19,883 nucleotides of DNA from an uncultured Pseudoxanthomonas sp. (GCA_937975725.1 CALJUL010000132.1:1-19883); one strand, 5' to 3'; counted from the stretch's first letter, positions 1-10,978 are shown. Numbers and translations are program-made. Notes: generated by a model from the sequence alone, not told the origin.

Positions 1-989
1 GGTCCAGCACGTAGTTGCGGATCTGGCTGCCCCAGCCGATGTCGGACTTGGTGGCCTCCAGCGCATTCTTCTCGGCGTTGCGCTTCTGCACCTCGATCTC
101 GTACAGCTTGGCCTTCAGCATCTTCATCGCGCGGTCGCGGTTGGCGTGCTGGCTGCGCTCGGTCTGGCAAGCTACCACCACGCCGCTGGGCACGTGAGTG
201 ATGCGCACGGCCGATTCGGTCTTGTTGACGTGCTGGCCGCCGGCGCCGGACGAGCGGTACACGTCGGTCTTCAGGTCGGCCGGGTTGATGTCGATGGCGA
301 TGTTGTCGTCGACTTCCGGCGAGACGAACACCGAGGTGAAGCTGGTGTGGCGGCGGTTGTCGGAGTCGAACGGCGACTTGCGCACCAGCCGGTGCACGCC
401 GATCTCGGTCTTCAGCCAGCCATAGGCGTACTCGCCCTCCACGCGGAAGGTGGCGGACTTGATGCCGGCCACTTCGCCGTCGCTGGCTTCCATCAGCTCG
501 ACCTTCCAGCCGCGCGACTCGGCCCAGCGCAGGTACATGCGCAGCAGCATCTCGGCCCAGTCCTGCGCCTCGGTGCCGCCGGCGCCGGCCTGGATGTCGA
601 CGAAGGCGTTGGCGCTGTCCATCTCGCCGGAGAACATGCGCTGGAACTCCAGCTTGTCCACCCGGCCGGCGTAGCGCTCGACGTCGGCGGCCACGGCCTG
701 CGCGGTGTCCTCGTCGTTCTCCATCTCGGCCAGTTCCAGCAGTTCGCCGGCGCCGGCCAGGCCCTCGTCGATCTCGCGGATGCCATTGACGGTCTTGTCC
801 AGCAGCGAGCGCTCGCGGCCGAGCTGCTGGGCGTATTCGGGATTGTTCCAGATGTCGGGGCTTTCCAGCTCCCGGTTCACTTCTTCCAGGCGCTCGCGCT
901 TGGCATCGTAGTCAAAGATACCCCCGTAGCGAGGCCAGCCTGTCCTGCAGGTCGGCGATGCGCTGGCGGATGGGATTCAGTTCGATCAT
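1..989 (-). CDS. prfB: Peptide chain release factor 2 (RF2), frameshifted, 3' end cut off
   Basis: RF2 recognises UGA and UAA stop codons in the ribosomal A site and triggers release of the finished peptide. The start ATG is at 989-987 and opens a 25-codon reading frame (MIELNPIRQ...SLRGYL) ending in an in-frame TGA at 914-912. A +1 shift at CTT-TGA-C then continues in the frame whose codons begin DYDAKRERLEE. This second frame stays open to the window edge. Visible RF2 hallmarks are the SPF stop-codon recognition motif (codons 376-368) and the GGQ peptidyl-hydrolysis motif (241-233). By comparison with E. coli RF2 about 40 C-terminal residues lie outside the window. In relatives the next gene downstream is often lysS, but that is not visible here. 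No strong promoter was recognised. Simple gene callers will split or lose this gene because of the frameshift. Confidence 0.96.
911..926 (-). promoter_or_regulatory. prfB: Programmed +1 ribosomal frameshift site of prfB
   Basis: Read on the minus strand the site is CGGGGGTATCTTTGAC. It combines a G-rich Shine-Dalgarno-like stretch, three bases, the slippery CTT codon and an in-frame TGA followed by C. In E. coli RF2 the same arrangement (AGGGGG TAT CTT TGA C) makes the ribosome shift by +1 when RF2 is scarce, giving autoregulation. Here the first A of the E. coli stimulator is C, but the GGGGG core and the spacing are kept. The downstream frame encodes clear RF2, so the shift is needed for the full product. 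Confidence 0.95.
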
Positions 990-1080
990 GGGGCGTCGGG
1001 AACAGGGGGCGGAATCGGCCGGCAAGAATAGCAGAGCCGCCCGTGCGGCCGGCCATCGACGGCATTCCGCCCACGGGCTC

Positions 1081-1096
1081 TGGAACGGAATTTGCA
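1081..1096 (+). promoter_or_regulatory. Sigma-54 (RpoN) -24/-12 promoter of the diguanylate cyclase gene
   Basis: The sequence TGGAACGGAATTTGCA matches the sigma-54 consensus TGGCACG-N4-TTGCW at every defined base except one (A for C at the fourth position). The invariant GG (1082-1083) and GC (1094-1095) are exactly 12 bases apart. Transcription would start near 1107, giving a leader of about 23 bases before the ATG at 1130. The site is in the prfB/cyclase divergent gap and points toward the cyclase. Recognition is by eye; no enhancer-binding site was identified. Confidence 0.65.
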
Positions 1097-1105
1097 TCGC
1101 CACTC

Positions 1106-1121
1106 CCAGTCTCCAGACTGG
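1106..1121. repeat. Perfect 16-base palindrome at the predicted cyclase transcription start
   Basis: CCAGTCTCCAGACTGG consists of 7-base arms (1106-1112 and 1115-1121) that are exact reverse complements around a CC centre. It sits 10 bases after the sigma-54 -12 element and 8 bases before the cyclase ATG, so it overlaps the predicted +1. It could be an operator for a dimeric regulator or a small hairpin at the mRNA 5' end. Which protein would bind is unknown. Confidence 0.5.
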
Positions 1122-1129
1122 CTAACCGG

Positions 1130-3049
1130 ATGTCGCTGCGCGCCGCTCTGTCCAGATGCCTGCTGCCGCTGCTGCTGGCTCCCGCCGCGGCGCTGTCCGC
1201 GCCCGGCGCGCTGGGCGGCGCGCCCACGGCGGACAACCCGCACGCCGGGGACGTCACCCGCTGCCTGCGCCTGCGCGAGTCCGACCCGCGCACGGCCGCG
1301 GCCCTGGCCGGATCGCTGCTTTCCAGGCCGGACCTCGACCTGGAGAGCGAGCTGAAGGCGCTGAGCTGCCTGGGCTTCGCCAGCAACCTGCTGGGCGACC
1401 CCGCCGGCGCGGTGCGGGCGGCCGAACGCATGGAGCAGCAGGCCAAGGCGCATCCCTCGCTGGCGCCGGGGCTGCGGCTGCGCGCCCATTCCCAGGCCGG
1501 CTCGATCCACCACTCCGCCGGCCAGATCCACCGCGCCGAGGCCGCCTACCTGCGCGCCTACGAACTGTCCCGGGAGCTGGACGCCGAAGAGGCCGCCCTG
1601 ACCCAGGCCGCCACGCTGAACAACATCGGGCTGATCCATTCCGACTACCTGGATTCGCCCGACGTGGCCGACGGCTATTTCCGCCGCGCACTGGCCGCAG
1701 CCGAGACGATCGACCGGGAGAACCCCAACATCCTGCACAACCTGGCCGCCAACCTGGTCAAGCTGGACCGCGACGCGGAAGCGCTGGAAGCGGTCCGGCG
1801 GGGCGAAGCCGCCGCGCGCAGCCAGGACGTTCCGCTGGCGCTGGGCCGGCTGCTGGCCGAGCATGCCGCCATCCTGGCCCGCCAGGGGCAGCACGAACGC
1901 GCCCGGCATCTGCTTCAACAGGCCCTGGACCTGCAACGCGCCCTGCCCGACCCGGCCGGCCAGGCCGGAACCCTGGCCAAGCTGTCTACCCTCCAGCGCC
2001 GCACCGGGCACCTCGATATGGCGCTCGCCACCGCCCGACGCGCCTGGGCCCTGGTCGAAAAGATGCCGCAGGTGCAGAAGCAGCGCGAAGCCTTGCAGGC
2101 ATGGATGGCGGCGCATGCCGCGCTGGGCCAGGCCGAGGCCGCGATGGCGGTCGGCCGGCGCCTGCATCGGCTGGAAGTAGCTGGGCTGAAACAGCAGCGG
2201 CTCGACCTGCTGGCCGACCTCCAGGCGCGCACCCGCACCGCGGTGGCGCAGCGAGAACTGGAACGGCTGCGCCACCAGGCGCAGATCCGCGCCATGAACG
2301 ACGAGCGCACCCGCCTGCTGCGCCGCGCCGGCGTCGCCCTGCTGGTGCTGCTGATGCTGGCCGGCGCCGGCTTCGGTCTGCTGCAACGGCACCGCAACCG
2401 GCAGCTCCGCGAAGCCAGCGCCACCGACCCGCTGACCGGCCTGCGCAACCGCCGCGCCGCCACGCACGCGCTGCAAGCCCTGTCGGCGCAGCGGCCCGCA
2501 CCCGGGACGCGCCACGTCCTGTTCCTGATCGACATCGACCACTTCAAGAAGGTCAACGACAGCTTCGGCCACCACGCCGGCGATGCCGTGCTGACCGAGC
2601 TGGCGCAGCGGCTGGCCGAGACCTCGCAGCCGGGCGACGTGGTGGCGCGCTGGGGCGGCGAGGAATTCCTGGTCGCCTGCCCCGACCTGACCGCCGCGCA
2701 GGCCTGCTCGGTCGCCGCACGGCTGCAGCACGCACTGGGCGGCCGGCGCGAGCTTGCGCCCGGGCGCGAATGGATGCTGACGGTATCGCTGGGCTTCGCG
2801 CCCTTCCCCTTTTTCGAGGACGCGATGGAGAACTGGGACGGCGCGATCCGCCTGGCCGACCATGCCCTCTACGCCGCCAAGGACCAGCGCGACGCCTGGG
2901 CCGGGCTGTGGGGCACCACCCTGCCGCCCGGCGCCACCCCGGCCACGGTGCTGGACGACCCCGCCCGGGCCATCCGCAGTGGCGCGATCGACCTGATGGC
3001 GAGCTACGCCATGGAACGCCTGCCCGAACGGCCGGCGGAGGCCGCGTAG
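1130..3049 (+). CDS. TPR-containing membrane-anchored diguanylate cyclase (GGDEF)
   Basis: The predicted 639-residue protein would make cyclic di-GMP from two GTP. Residues 1-24 form a Sec-type signal peptide (MSLRAALSRC then a Leu/Ala core ending ALSA). Residues about 40-340 are Ala/Leu-rich helical repeats of TPR type, predicted periplasmic. A charged coiled-coil-like stretch (about 355-395) leads to one transmembrane helix at about 398-418. A cytoplasmic GGDEF domain follows at about 430-575. It contains DPLTGLRNRR, the metal-binding DIDHFKKVND, the active-site GGEEF at 509-513 and ADHALYAAK. The allosteric RxxD inhibitory site before GGEEF is replaced by QPGD, so product inhibition may be absent. 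About 60 C-terminal residues match no domain I recognise. The ATG at 1130 was chosen because it gives the signal peptide, although the frame is open far upstream. No strong ribosome-binding site is visible. The sensed signal is unknown. Confidence 0.9.
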   Translation: MSLRAALSRCLLPLLLAPAAALSAPGALGGAPTADNPHAGDVTRCLRLRESDPRTAAALAGSLLSRPDLDLESELKALSCLGFASNLLGDPAGAVRAAERMEQQAKAHPSLAPGLRLRAHSQAGSIHHSAGQIHRAEAAYLRAYELSRELDAEEAALTQAATLNNIGLIHSDYLDSPDVADGYFRRALAAAETIDRENPNILHNLAANLVKLDRDAEALEAVRRGEAAARSQDVPLALGRLLAEHAAILARQGQHERARHLLQQALDLQRALPDPAGQAGTLAKLSTLQRRTGHLDMALATARRAWALVEKMPQVQKQREALQAWMAAHAALGQAEAAMAVGRRLHRLEVAGLKQQRLDLLADLQARTRTAVAQRELERLRHQAQIRAMNDERTRLLRRAGVALLVLLMLAGAGFGLLQRHRNRQLREASATDPLTGLRNRRAATHALQALSAQRPAPGTRHVLFLIDIDHFKKVNDSFGHHAGDAVLTELAQRLAETSQPGDVVARWGGEEFLVACPDLTAAQACSVAARLQHALGGRRELAPGREWMLTVSLGFAPFPFFEDAMENWDGAIRLADHALYAAKDQRDAWAGLWGTTLPPGATPATVLDDPARAIRSGAIDLMASYAMERLPERPAEAA

Positions 3050-3259
3050 GCAGCTCCGGTTTCCGCTTCGGCTGTCACGCCGCTCGAGCACCAGTTTCAA
3101 CATTCGACCATTTCGACTGCGCCATGCCGATCCGGGCCAGGAAAGGCAGACGCAAACGTAGCCGAAGAAGCCGCTCTCCGTTCCCCCACGTCGCGCCATC
3201 GCGCGCCGGACGCACCGGCAAGCCAGCCGCCCGCGCCTGCCGCAGCAGTAGCGATACGC
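3050..3259. other. Convergent gap between cyclase and recJ
   Basis: This 210-base gap lies between two converging stop codons. No clear terminator hairpin with a T-run and no convincing small gene was seen. Read on the minus strand, 3199-3085 encodes a stop-free peptide (containing GFFGYVCVCLSWPGSAW) that resembles spurious peptides I associate with dispersed intergenic sequence in related genomes. That recollection is uncertain. Confidence 0.4.
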
Positions 3260-4978
3260 TCAGGCCGGCTCGCGATGCTCGACGATCAACTGGACCGCCT
3301 GGCCGCCCCGGTAGTCGTCCGGGGCCAGGCGGTAGACGATCCGGCAACGCGTGGCCGGCGGCTCCTCCGTGCGGCCGCCGAAATGGATGGCGTTGACCGG
3401 CATGCGCAGGCCGTCCATGCGCAGCGAGAGCCGCAGGTGGCGTTCGCCGACCACGCGCCAGTCCAGCACGTCGAACACGCCGTCGAACAACGGCTCCGGA
3501 AAGCCCTGCCCCCATGGCCCTGCGTCGCGCAGCGCTTCCGCGTGGCGGCGGTCCAGTTCGTGCGGCAGCAGTTCGCCGTCGCTGGCCAGTTCGGCCTGCA
3601 GCAGGCCATCGTCGAGCAGGGCTTCGGCCTGGGCGTGGAAGGCGTCGCGGAAGGCCGGCAGGGCGTCTTCGTCCAGGGCCAGGCCCGCCGCCATCGCGTG
3701 GCCGCCGAAGCGCTGCATCAGGCCGGGACGGGCCGCGTCGATGGCGGCCAGCGCATCGCGGATGTGGAAGCCGGGGATTGAGCGCGCCGAGCCGCGCAGG
3801 CTGCGGCTGCCGGGCTCGGCCGGCGCGAACGCGATCACCGGGCGGTGCAGGCGTTCCTTCATTTTCGAAGCCACCAGCCCCACCACGCCCGGATGCCATT
3901 CGGGGTCGTAGAAACAGGGCGCCAGCGGCGTGCCCGCCGGCGTCTCCGGCGACAGCCGCGCCAGCGCCGCCAGCGCTTCGTCGGTCATCTGCTGCTGCAC
4001 GCCCTTGCGCTCGGCGTTGATGGCGTCCAGCGTGCGCGCGATCTCCTCGGCCTGCGCGGCATCGTCGGTGAGCAGGCAGGCGATGCCCAACGCCATGTCC
4101 TCCAGTCGGCCGGCGGCGTTCAGGCGCGGGGCGATGGCGAAGCCGATGTCGGCGGCGGTCAGCCGCGCCGGTTCGCGGCCGGACACGCGGATCAGCGCCT
4201 GCAGGCCGGCACAGCCCTGCCCCGCGCGCAGGCGGCGCAGCCCGGCGGCGACCAGGGCGCGGTTGTTGGCGTCCAGCGGCACCAGGTCGGCGACGGTGCC
4301 CACGGCCACCAGGTCCAGCAGCACGGACAGGTCGGGTTCGCGGCCGTCCAGGGCGCCGCGCTCACGCAGCAGGCGACGCAGCGCCAGCAGCACGTAGAAC
4401 ATCACCCCCACGCCCGCCAGCATCTTGCTGGGGAAGGCGTCGCCGCGCAGGTTCGGATTGACGATGGCGTCTGCCGGCGGCAGGACGTCGCCCGGCAGGT
4501 GGTGGTCGGTGACCAGCACCCGCCAGCCCCGGGCCTTGGCCGCGGCGATGCCCGCATGGCAGGCGATGCCGTGGTCGACGGTGATCAGCAGGTCGGGCGC
4601 GAGCGCCGCCAGTTCGTCCACCAGCGCGGGCGACAGCCCGTAACCGTGCACCATGCGGTTGGGCACCGCCGGCGTCACCCGGCGCGCGCCCAGCAGCGCC
4701 AGCCCGCGCACGCCCAGCGCACAGGCGGTGGCGCCGTCGCAGTCGAAGTCGCCGACGATAACGATGTGGCGGTCGTGGGCGATGGCCTCGGCCAGCAGGC
4801 CCGTCGCCTCGGCCAGTCCGCCCAGCGCATCGGGGGGAAGCAGGTGCGCCAGCCGCGGCTGCGCCTGTTCCGGCGCCAGCGCACCGCGCGCTTCGTAGAT
4901 CCGCCGCAGCAGCGGAAGCACGGCCTCGGGCCACTGCCCGGCCGCCGGCAGTGGGCGGCGGCGGATGCGCGGCGTCAT
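3260..4978 (-). CDS. recJ: Single-stranded-DNA-specific 5'-3' exonuclease RecJ
   Basis: RecJ degrades single-stranded DNA 5' to 3' in RecF-pathway recombination, mismatch repair and base excision repair. The 572-residue product is close to the E. coli length of 577. The DHH-family metal-binding motifs are all present: DFDCDG (77-82), VDHG (134-137), TDHHLPGD (157-164, the DHH signature) and GTVADLVPLD (227-236). The DHHA1 motif FGGHAMAAGL lies in the C-terminal half, followed by the OB-fold region. The start ATG at 4978 matches the usual N-terminus and overlaps the stop of the upstream gene as ATGA. The frame is open further upstream, but that part is antiparallel overlap with rpfE and is not RecJ-like. 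It is the last gene of the carAB-greA-rpfE-recJ series and is convergent with the cyclase. Confidence 0.97.
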   Translation of the reverse strand: MTPRIRRRPLPAAGQWPEAVLPLLRRIYEARGALAPEQAQPRLAHLLPPDALGGLAEATGLLAEAIAHDRHIVIVGDFDCDGATACALGVRGLALLGARRVTPAVPNRMVHGYGLSPALVDELAALAPDLLITVDHGIACHAGIAAAKARGWRVLVTDHHLPGDVLPPADAIVNPNLRGDAFPSKMLAGVGVMFYVLLALRRLLRERGALDGREPDLSVLLDLVAVGTVADLVPLDANNRALVAAGLRRLRAGQGCAGLQALIRVSGREPARLTAADIGFAIAPRLNAAGRLEDMALGIACLLTDDAAQAEEIARTLDAINAERKGVQQQMTDEALAALARLSPETPAGTPLAPCFYDPEWHPGVVGLVASKMKERLHRPVIAFAPAEPGSRSLRGSARSIPGFHIRDALAAIDAARPGLMQRFGGHAMAAGLALDEDALPAFRDAFHAQAEALLDDGLLQAELASDGELLPHELDRRHAEALRDAGPWGQGFPEPLFDGVFDVLDWRVVGERHLRLSLRMDGLRMPVNAIHFGGRTEEPPATRCRIVYRLAPDDYRGGQAVQLIVEHREPA

Positions 4979-5928
4979 GCCGGCACGTGGTCCGGCTGCG
5001 CCGTGTCCAGCCGCGGCAACGGGCGCCGCCACAAGCGCCATCGCTGCGCCCGGCGCAGGGTGAACAGCGCGCCGTCCTCGAAATCGAGCGCCAGCACCTG
5101 CAATTCGCCCTTGCTCAATGCTGCCAGCAGCGGTTGCAGGCCGTCGCGGCACAGCAGGTCCAGGTCGCGCAGGTGGCGCAGGTCGATCAGCGCGTCCACG
5201 CCACCCTCGCCGTCCGCGTGGCCGGCATCGACGCCGGCGGCCGCGGCCAGTGCCTGCAACAGCACGTCGTGGCCCTTCACCTGGCGGTAGCCTGTGTGCA
5301 CGACGTCGGGCAACCGACCCTCGCCCCAGAACCACAGCGAATTGACCGGCGGCTTGCCCTGCGCTGCGCGCAGGGCGTTCCACGGGTGGTTGTGCAGCAG
5401 CACCTGCGCCTCGCTGAGCAGGGCGCGCCAGCGCCGGCCGGCATCGCCCTCGGGCAGGTGCGCGAACAGGTCGTCGCCCAGCACGTCGCCGGCCGAGGTG
5501 AAGGCCGGCAGCACCGAGTCCGGCGGCAACCTCAGGTACCAGCGCGACGGATGCGGCGCGTCCAGCAGCAGGCCGGCGTCGCCGAACAGCGGCTTCAGCG
5601 CCGGCAGCAACTGCGCGGTGTCCTCGGCCGTCAGGCCCAGCGCTTCACCGAAGGCGAGCATGCGCGCGCCGGTCATGTCCGGCGACACCCGCGCCGGGTC
5701 GGCGCGCAGCCACAGCGCGCCCGCGGCGTCGCCGGCGTCGTGCTGGCGCGTCAGCGCCGCCACCGGCCAGCGGTCGGGCAGCAGACGGAACTGGCGGCGC
5801 AGTTGCGCGCGCTCGCCGGCTTCGGCCTGCGCCCGGTCGGCCCGCCCCAGCGCCGCGGCCACCGCGGGCGGCAGCGCCTGGCCGCGCAGGCGGGCGCGGG
5901 CGGGCAGCAACAGGGTGGCCTGCGCCAT
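4975..5928 (-). CDS. rpfE: RpfE-type protein of the rpf region, biochemical function unknown
   Basis: The 317-residue soluble protein has no signal peptide or membrane helix. It carries the family's most recognisable block, LLHNHPWNALRA followed by PPVNSLWFWGEG, at residues 177-204. Relatives are often named regulatory protein RpfE or, on weak similarity, cofactor-independent phosphoglycerate mutase. I see no alkaline-phosphatase-superfamily metal motif that would support the mutase label. In Xanthomonas campestris rpfE lies beside recJ in the rpf cluster, and that position is reproduced here. The gene starts 6 bases after the greA stop and its TGA overlaps the recJ ATG by four bases, so it is probably cotranslated with both. 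The ATG at 5928 is the only start compatible with this spacing. Identity to the family is well supported; the actual activity is unknown. Confidence 0.85.
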   Translation of the reverse strand: MAQATLLLPARARLRGQALPPAVAAALGRADRAQAEAGERAQLRRQFRLLPDRWPVAALTRQHDAGDAAGALWLRADPARVSPDMTGARMLAFGEALGLTAEDTAQLLPALKPLFGDAGLLLDAPHPSRWYLRLPPDSVLPAFTSAGDVLGDDLFAHLPEGDAGRRWRALLSEAQVLLHNHPWNALRAAQGKPPVNSLWFWGEGRLPDVVHTGYRQVKGHDVLLQALAAAAGVDAGHADGEGGVDALIDLRHLRDLDLLCRDGLQPLLAALSKGELQVLALDFEDGALFTLRRAQRWRLWRRPLPRLDTAQPDHVPA

Positions 5929-5934
5929 CGGGCG

Positions 5935-6407
5935 TCAGTCGTTATAGGAGACGCTGACGATCTCGTACTCGCGCTGGCCGCCGGGCGCGTCGATGACGAC
6001 GCCGTCGCCCTCGTGCTTGCCGATCAGCGCGCGCGCCAGCGGCGAGGAGATCGCGATCAGGCCCAGCTTGATGTCGGCCTCCAGATCGCCGACGACCTGG
6101 TAGCGCTTCTCTTCGTCGGTGTCCACGTCGGCCAGCACCACCTTGGCGCCGAACACGATGCGCGAGCCGGCGTTGAGCTTGCTGACGTCGATGACCTCCG
6201 AGTGCGACAGCTCGCCCTCGAGCTGCTTGATGCGGCCCTCGATGAAGCCCTGCTGCTCGCGCGCGGCGTGGTACTCGGCGTTCTCCTTCAGGTCGCCGTG
6301 CGCGCGCGCCTCGGCGATGGCGGCGATCACTTCCGGCCGCTTGACCGTCTTCAGAAGGTCCAGTTCCTGGCGAAGGCGCTGCGCGCCCTGCATGGTCAAT
6401 GGGGCTC

Positions 6408-6411
<4 letters not shown>
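5935..6411 (-). CDS. greA: Transcript cleavage factor GreA
   Basis: GreA enters the RNA polymerase secondary channel and stimulates cleavage of backtracked RNA so that stalled complexes restart. The 158-residue product has the same length as E. coli GreA. Residues 1-75 form the antiparallel coiled coil with the conserved tip HGDLKENAEYHAAREQQ. Acidic tip residues Asp40 and Glu43 correspond to those that position the catalytic magnesium. The C-terminal FKBP-like domain includes SSPLARALIGK. The start chosen is GTG at 6411, giving MRAPLTMQGAQRL, because it restores the family N-terminus. An internal ATG at 6393 would remove six residues. The GTG overlaps the carB stop as GTGA, and a GAGGAG ribosome-binding sequence lies in the carB end. 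This indicates coupling to carB. Confidence 0.96.
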
Positions 6412-9653
<3,242 letters not shown>

Positions 9654-9674
9654 GCTGTCCTCGGTCTGTTGCTT

Positions 9675-9705
9675 GGCCGCCGCGCGCGGTGCGCGGCAGG
9701 CGGCC
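9675..9705 (-). repeat. GC-rich hairpin in the carA-carB spacer
   Basis: Arms GGCCGCC (9675-9681) and GGCGGCC (9699-9705) are exact reverse complements, with further GC-rich pairing inside. The hairpin lies about 20 bases before the carB ATG and just upstream of its GAGGA ribosome-binding site. There is no T-run, so it is unlikely to be a full terminator. It may set the carA/carB ratio or protect the carB message. Confidence 0.4.
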
Positions 9706-9742
9706 GGTACTCAGGTGTGGGGCGGTAGTGTCGCGCGCCGTC

Positions 9743-10870
9743 TCAGCGCGCAACCTTCATCGAGGCGATGAACCGGTCGAACAATGGCGCCACGTCGTGC
9801 GGACCAGGCGACGCTTCCGGGTGTCCCTGGAAGGAGAACGCCGGCGCGTCGGTCAGTTCGATGCCCTGGTTGGTGCCGTCGAACAGCGAGCGGTGGATCA
9901 CGCGCACGTTGGCCGGCAGCGTGGATTCGTCCACCGCGAAGCCGTGGTTCTGCGAGGTGATCATCACGCGGCCGGTGTCCAGATCCTGCACCGGATGGTT
10001 GGCGCCGTGGTGGCCGTGGCCCATCTTCATGGTCTGCGCGCCGGCGGCCAGCGCCAGCAACTGGTGGCCCAGGCAGATGCCGAAGGTGGGAACCTTCTTC
10101 GCGACGAACTCGCGGATGGCGGCGATGGCGTAGTCGCACGGCGCCGGGTCGCCCGGGCCGTTGGACAGGAACACGCCGTCGGGCTGCAGCGCCAGCGCGT
10201 CCGCGGCGCTGGTCTGCGCCGGCACCACGGTGACGTCGCAGCCGCGCTCGGCCAGCATGCGCAGGATGTTGTGCTTCACGCCGAAGTCGTAGGCGACCAC
10301 CTTGTACCTGGCCGGCGCCTGCACGAAGGCGTTGCGGTCCAGGTCGAGCTGGCCGTCGCGCCACGCATACGGCTTGTCGGTACTGACCACCTTGGCCAGG
10401 TCCATGCCCTTCAGGCCGGGGAACTTGCGCGCGGCTTCCAGCGCCTTCTCCACGTCGAGATCATCGCCGGCCAGCAGCGCGCCGTTCTGCGCGCCGCGCT
10501 CGCGCAGGATGCGCGTCAGCTTGCGGGTGTCGATACCGGCAATGGCGACGATGCCGCGCGTGGCCAGCCATTCCGGCAGCGCCTGCCGGCTGCGCCAGCT
10601 ACTGGGGCGGCGCGGCACGTCGCGCACGATCAGGCCGGCGCACCAGACCTGGGCGGCCTCGTCGTCCTGGTCGGTGCAGCCGGTGTTGCCGATGTGGGGA
10701 TAGGTCAGGGTGACGAGCTGGCGGGCATAGGACAGGTCGGTCAGGATTTCCTGGTAACCGGTCATCGCGGTGTTAAACACCACTTCGCCGACGGACAGGC
10801 CGTCTGCGCCTACGGATTCGCCCTCGAATACGGTGCCGTCTTCGAGGACGAGGAGTGCGGGTCGAGTCAC
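9743..10870 (-). CDS. carA: Carbamoyl-phosphate synthase small (glutamine amidotransferase) subunit
   Basis: CarA hydrolyses glutamine and channels ammonia to CarB. The 375-residue product is close to E. coli CarA (382). The N-terminal domain contains LEDGTVFEGESVGA and NTAMTGYQEILTD. The class I amidotransferase domain has the nucleophile Cys266 in FGICLGHQ and the catalytic pair His350-Glu352 in GHPEAS. The GTG at 10870 was chosen because it begins the family N-terminus (MTRPALLVLEDG). An AAGG ribosome-binding sequence precedes it by 8 bases. The frame is open for another 50 codons upstream, but that sequence is not conserved CarA and contains the probable promoter. In relatives carA transcription responds to pyrimidines or arginine; no such operator was recognised here. 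Confidence 0.97.
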   Translation of the reverse strand: MTRPALLVLEDGTVFEGESVGADGLSVGEVVFNTAMTGYQEILTDLSYARQLVTLTYPHIGNTGCTDQDDEAAQVWCAGLIVRDVPRRPSSWRSRQALPEWLATRGIVAIAGIDTRKLTRILRERGAQNGALLAGDDLDVEKALEAARKFPGLKGMDLAKVVSTDKPYAWRDGQLDLDRNAFVQAPARYKVVAYDFGVKHNILRMLAERGCDVTVVPAQTSAADALALQPDGVFLSNGPGDPAPCDYAIAAIREFVAKKVPTFGICLGHQLLALAAGAQTMKMGHGHHGANHPVQDLDTGRVMITSQNHGFAVDESTLPANVRVIHRSLFDGTNQGIELTDAPAFSFQGHPEASPGPHDVAPLFDRFIASMKVAR

Positions 10871-10944
10871 GGGGTTCGCCTTGGGGTGGAGGAACCCTGT
10901 CCCACCGGCTTGCGGCTGCAAGAAACCGCGGACGCGGCGTTCAT
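10867..10944 (-). CDS. Possible 25-codon leader ORF overlapping the carA start
   Basis: An ATG at 10944-10942 opens 25 codons whose TGA (10869-10867) overlaps the carA GTG out of frame. It lies inside the putative carA leader, which also contains two small hairpins (CCGCGTCCGCGG and CTTGC-AGCC-GCAAG). Leader peptides before carA are known in pseudomonads. This one has only a weak ribosome-binding sequence and no run of arginine or other diagnostic codons, so it may be chance. Confidence 0.2.
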   Translation of the reverse strand: MNAASAVSCSRKPVGQGSSTPRRTP

Positions 10945-10978
10945 CCGGTCCGAGGCGATGGGTAACAGGCGAGCGGGA

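Noticed and set aside
990..1080. Sigma-70 promoter for prfB around TATTCT on the minus strand
   Set aside because: The -10-like hexamer has no acceptable -35 partner at 16-18 bases, so it was not listed.
146..1129. Long plus-strand open frame joined to the front of the cyclase
   Set aside because: It is antisense to prfB, whose GGQ and SPF motifs are clear. The cyclase signal peptide starts at 1130.
986..3199. 737-codon minus-strand frame opposite the cyclase
   Set aside because: It has low-complexity Gly/Arg/Gln composition without domains, a typical antisense shadow in high-GC DNA of a gene with a GGDEF domain.
4978..5383. 135-codon N-terminal extension of RecJ
   Set aside because: It overlaps rpfE in another frame, and RecJ homology begins at the ATG that overlaps the rpfE stop.
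4975..5928. Phosphoglycerate mutase as the function of the rpfE product
   Set aside because: The label is common for this family, but no metal-binding motifs of the independent mutase or the His-based mutase are visible.
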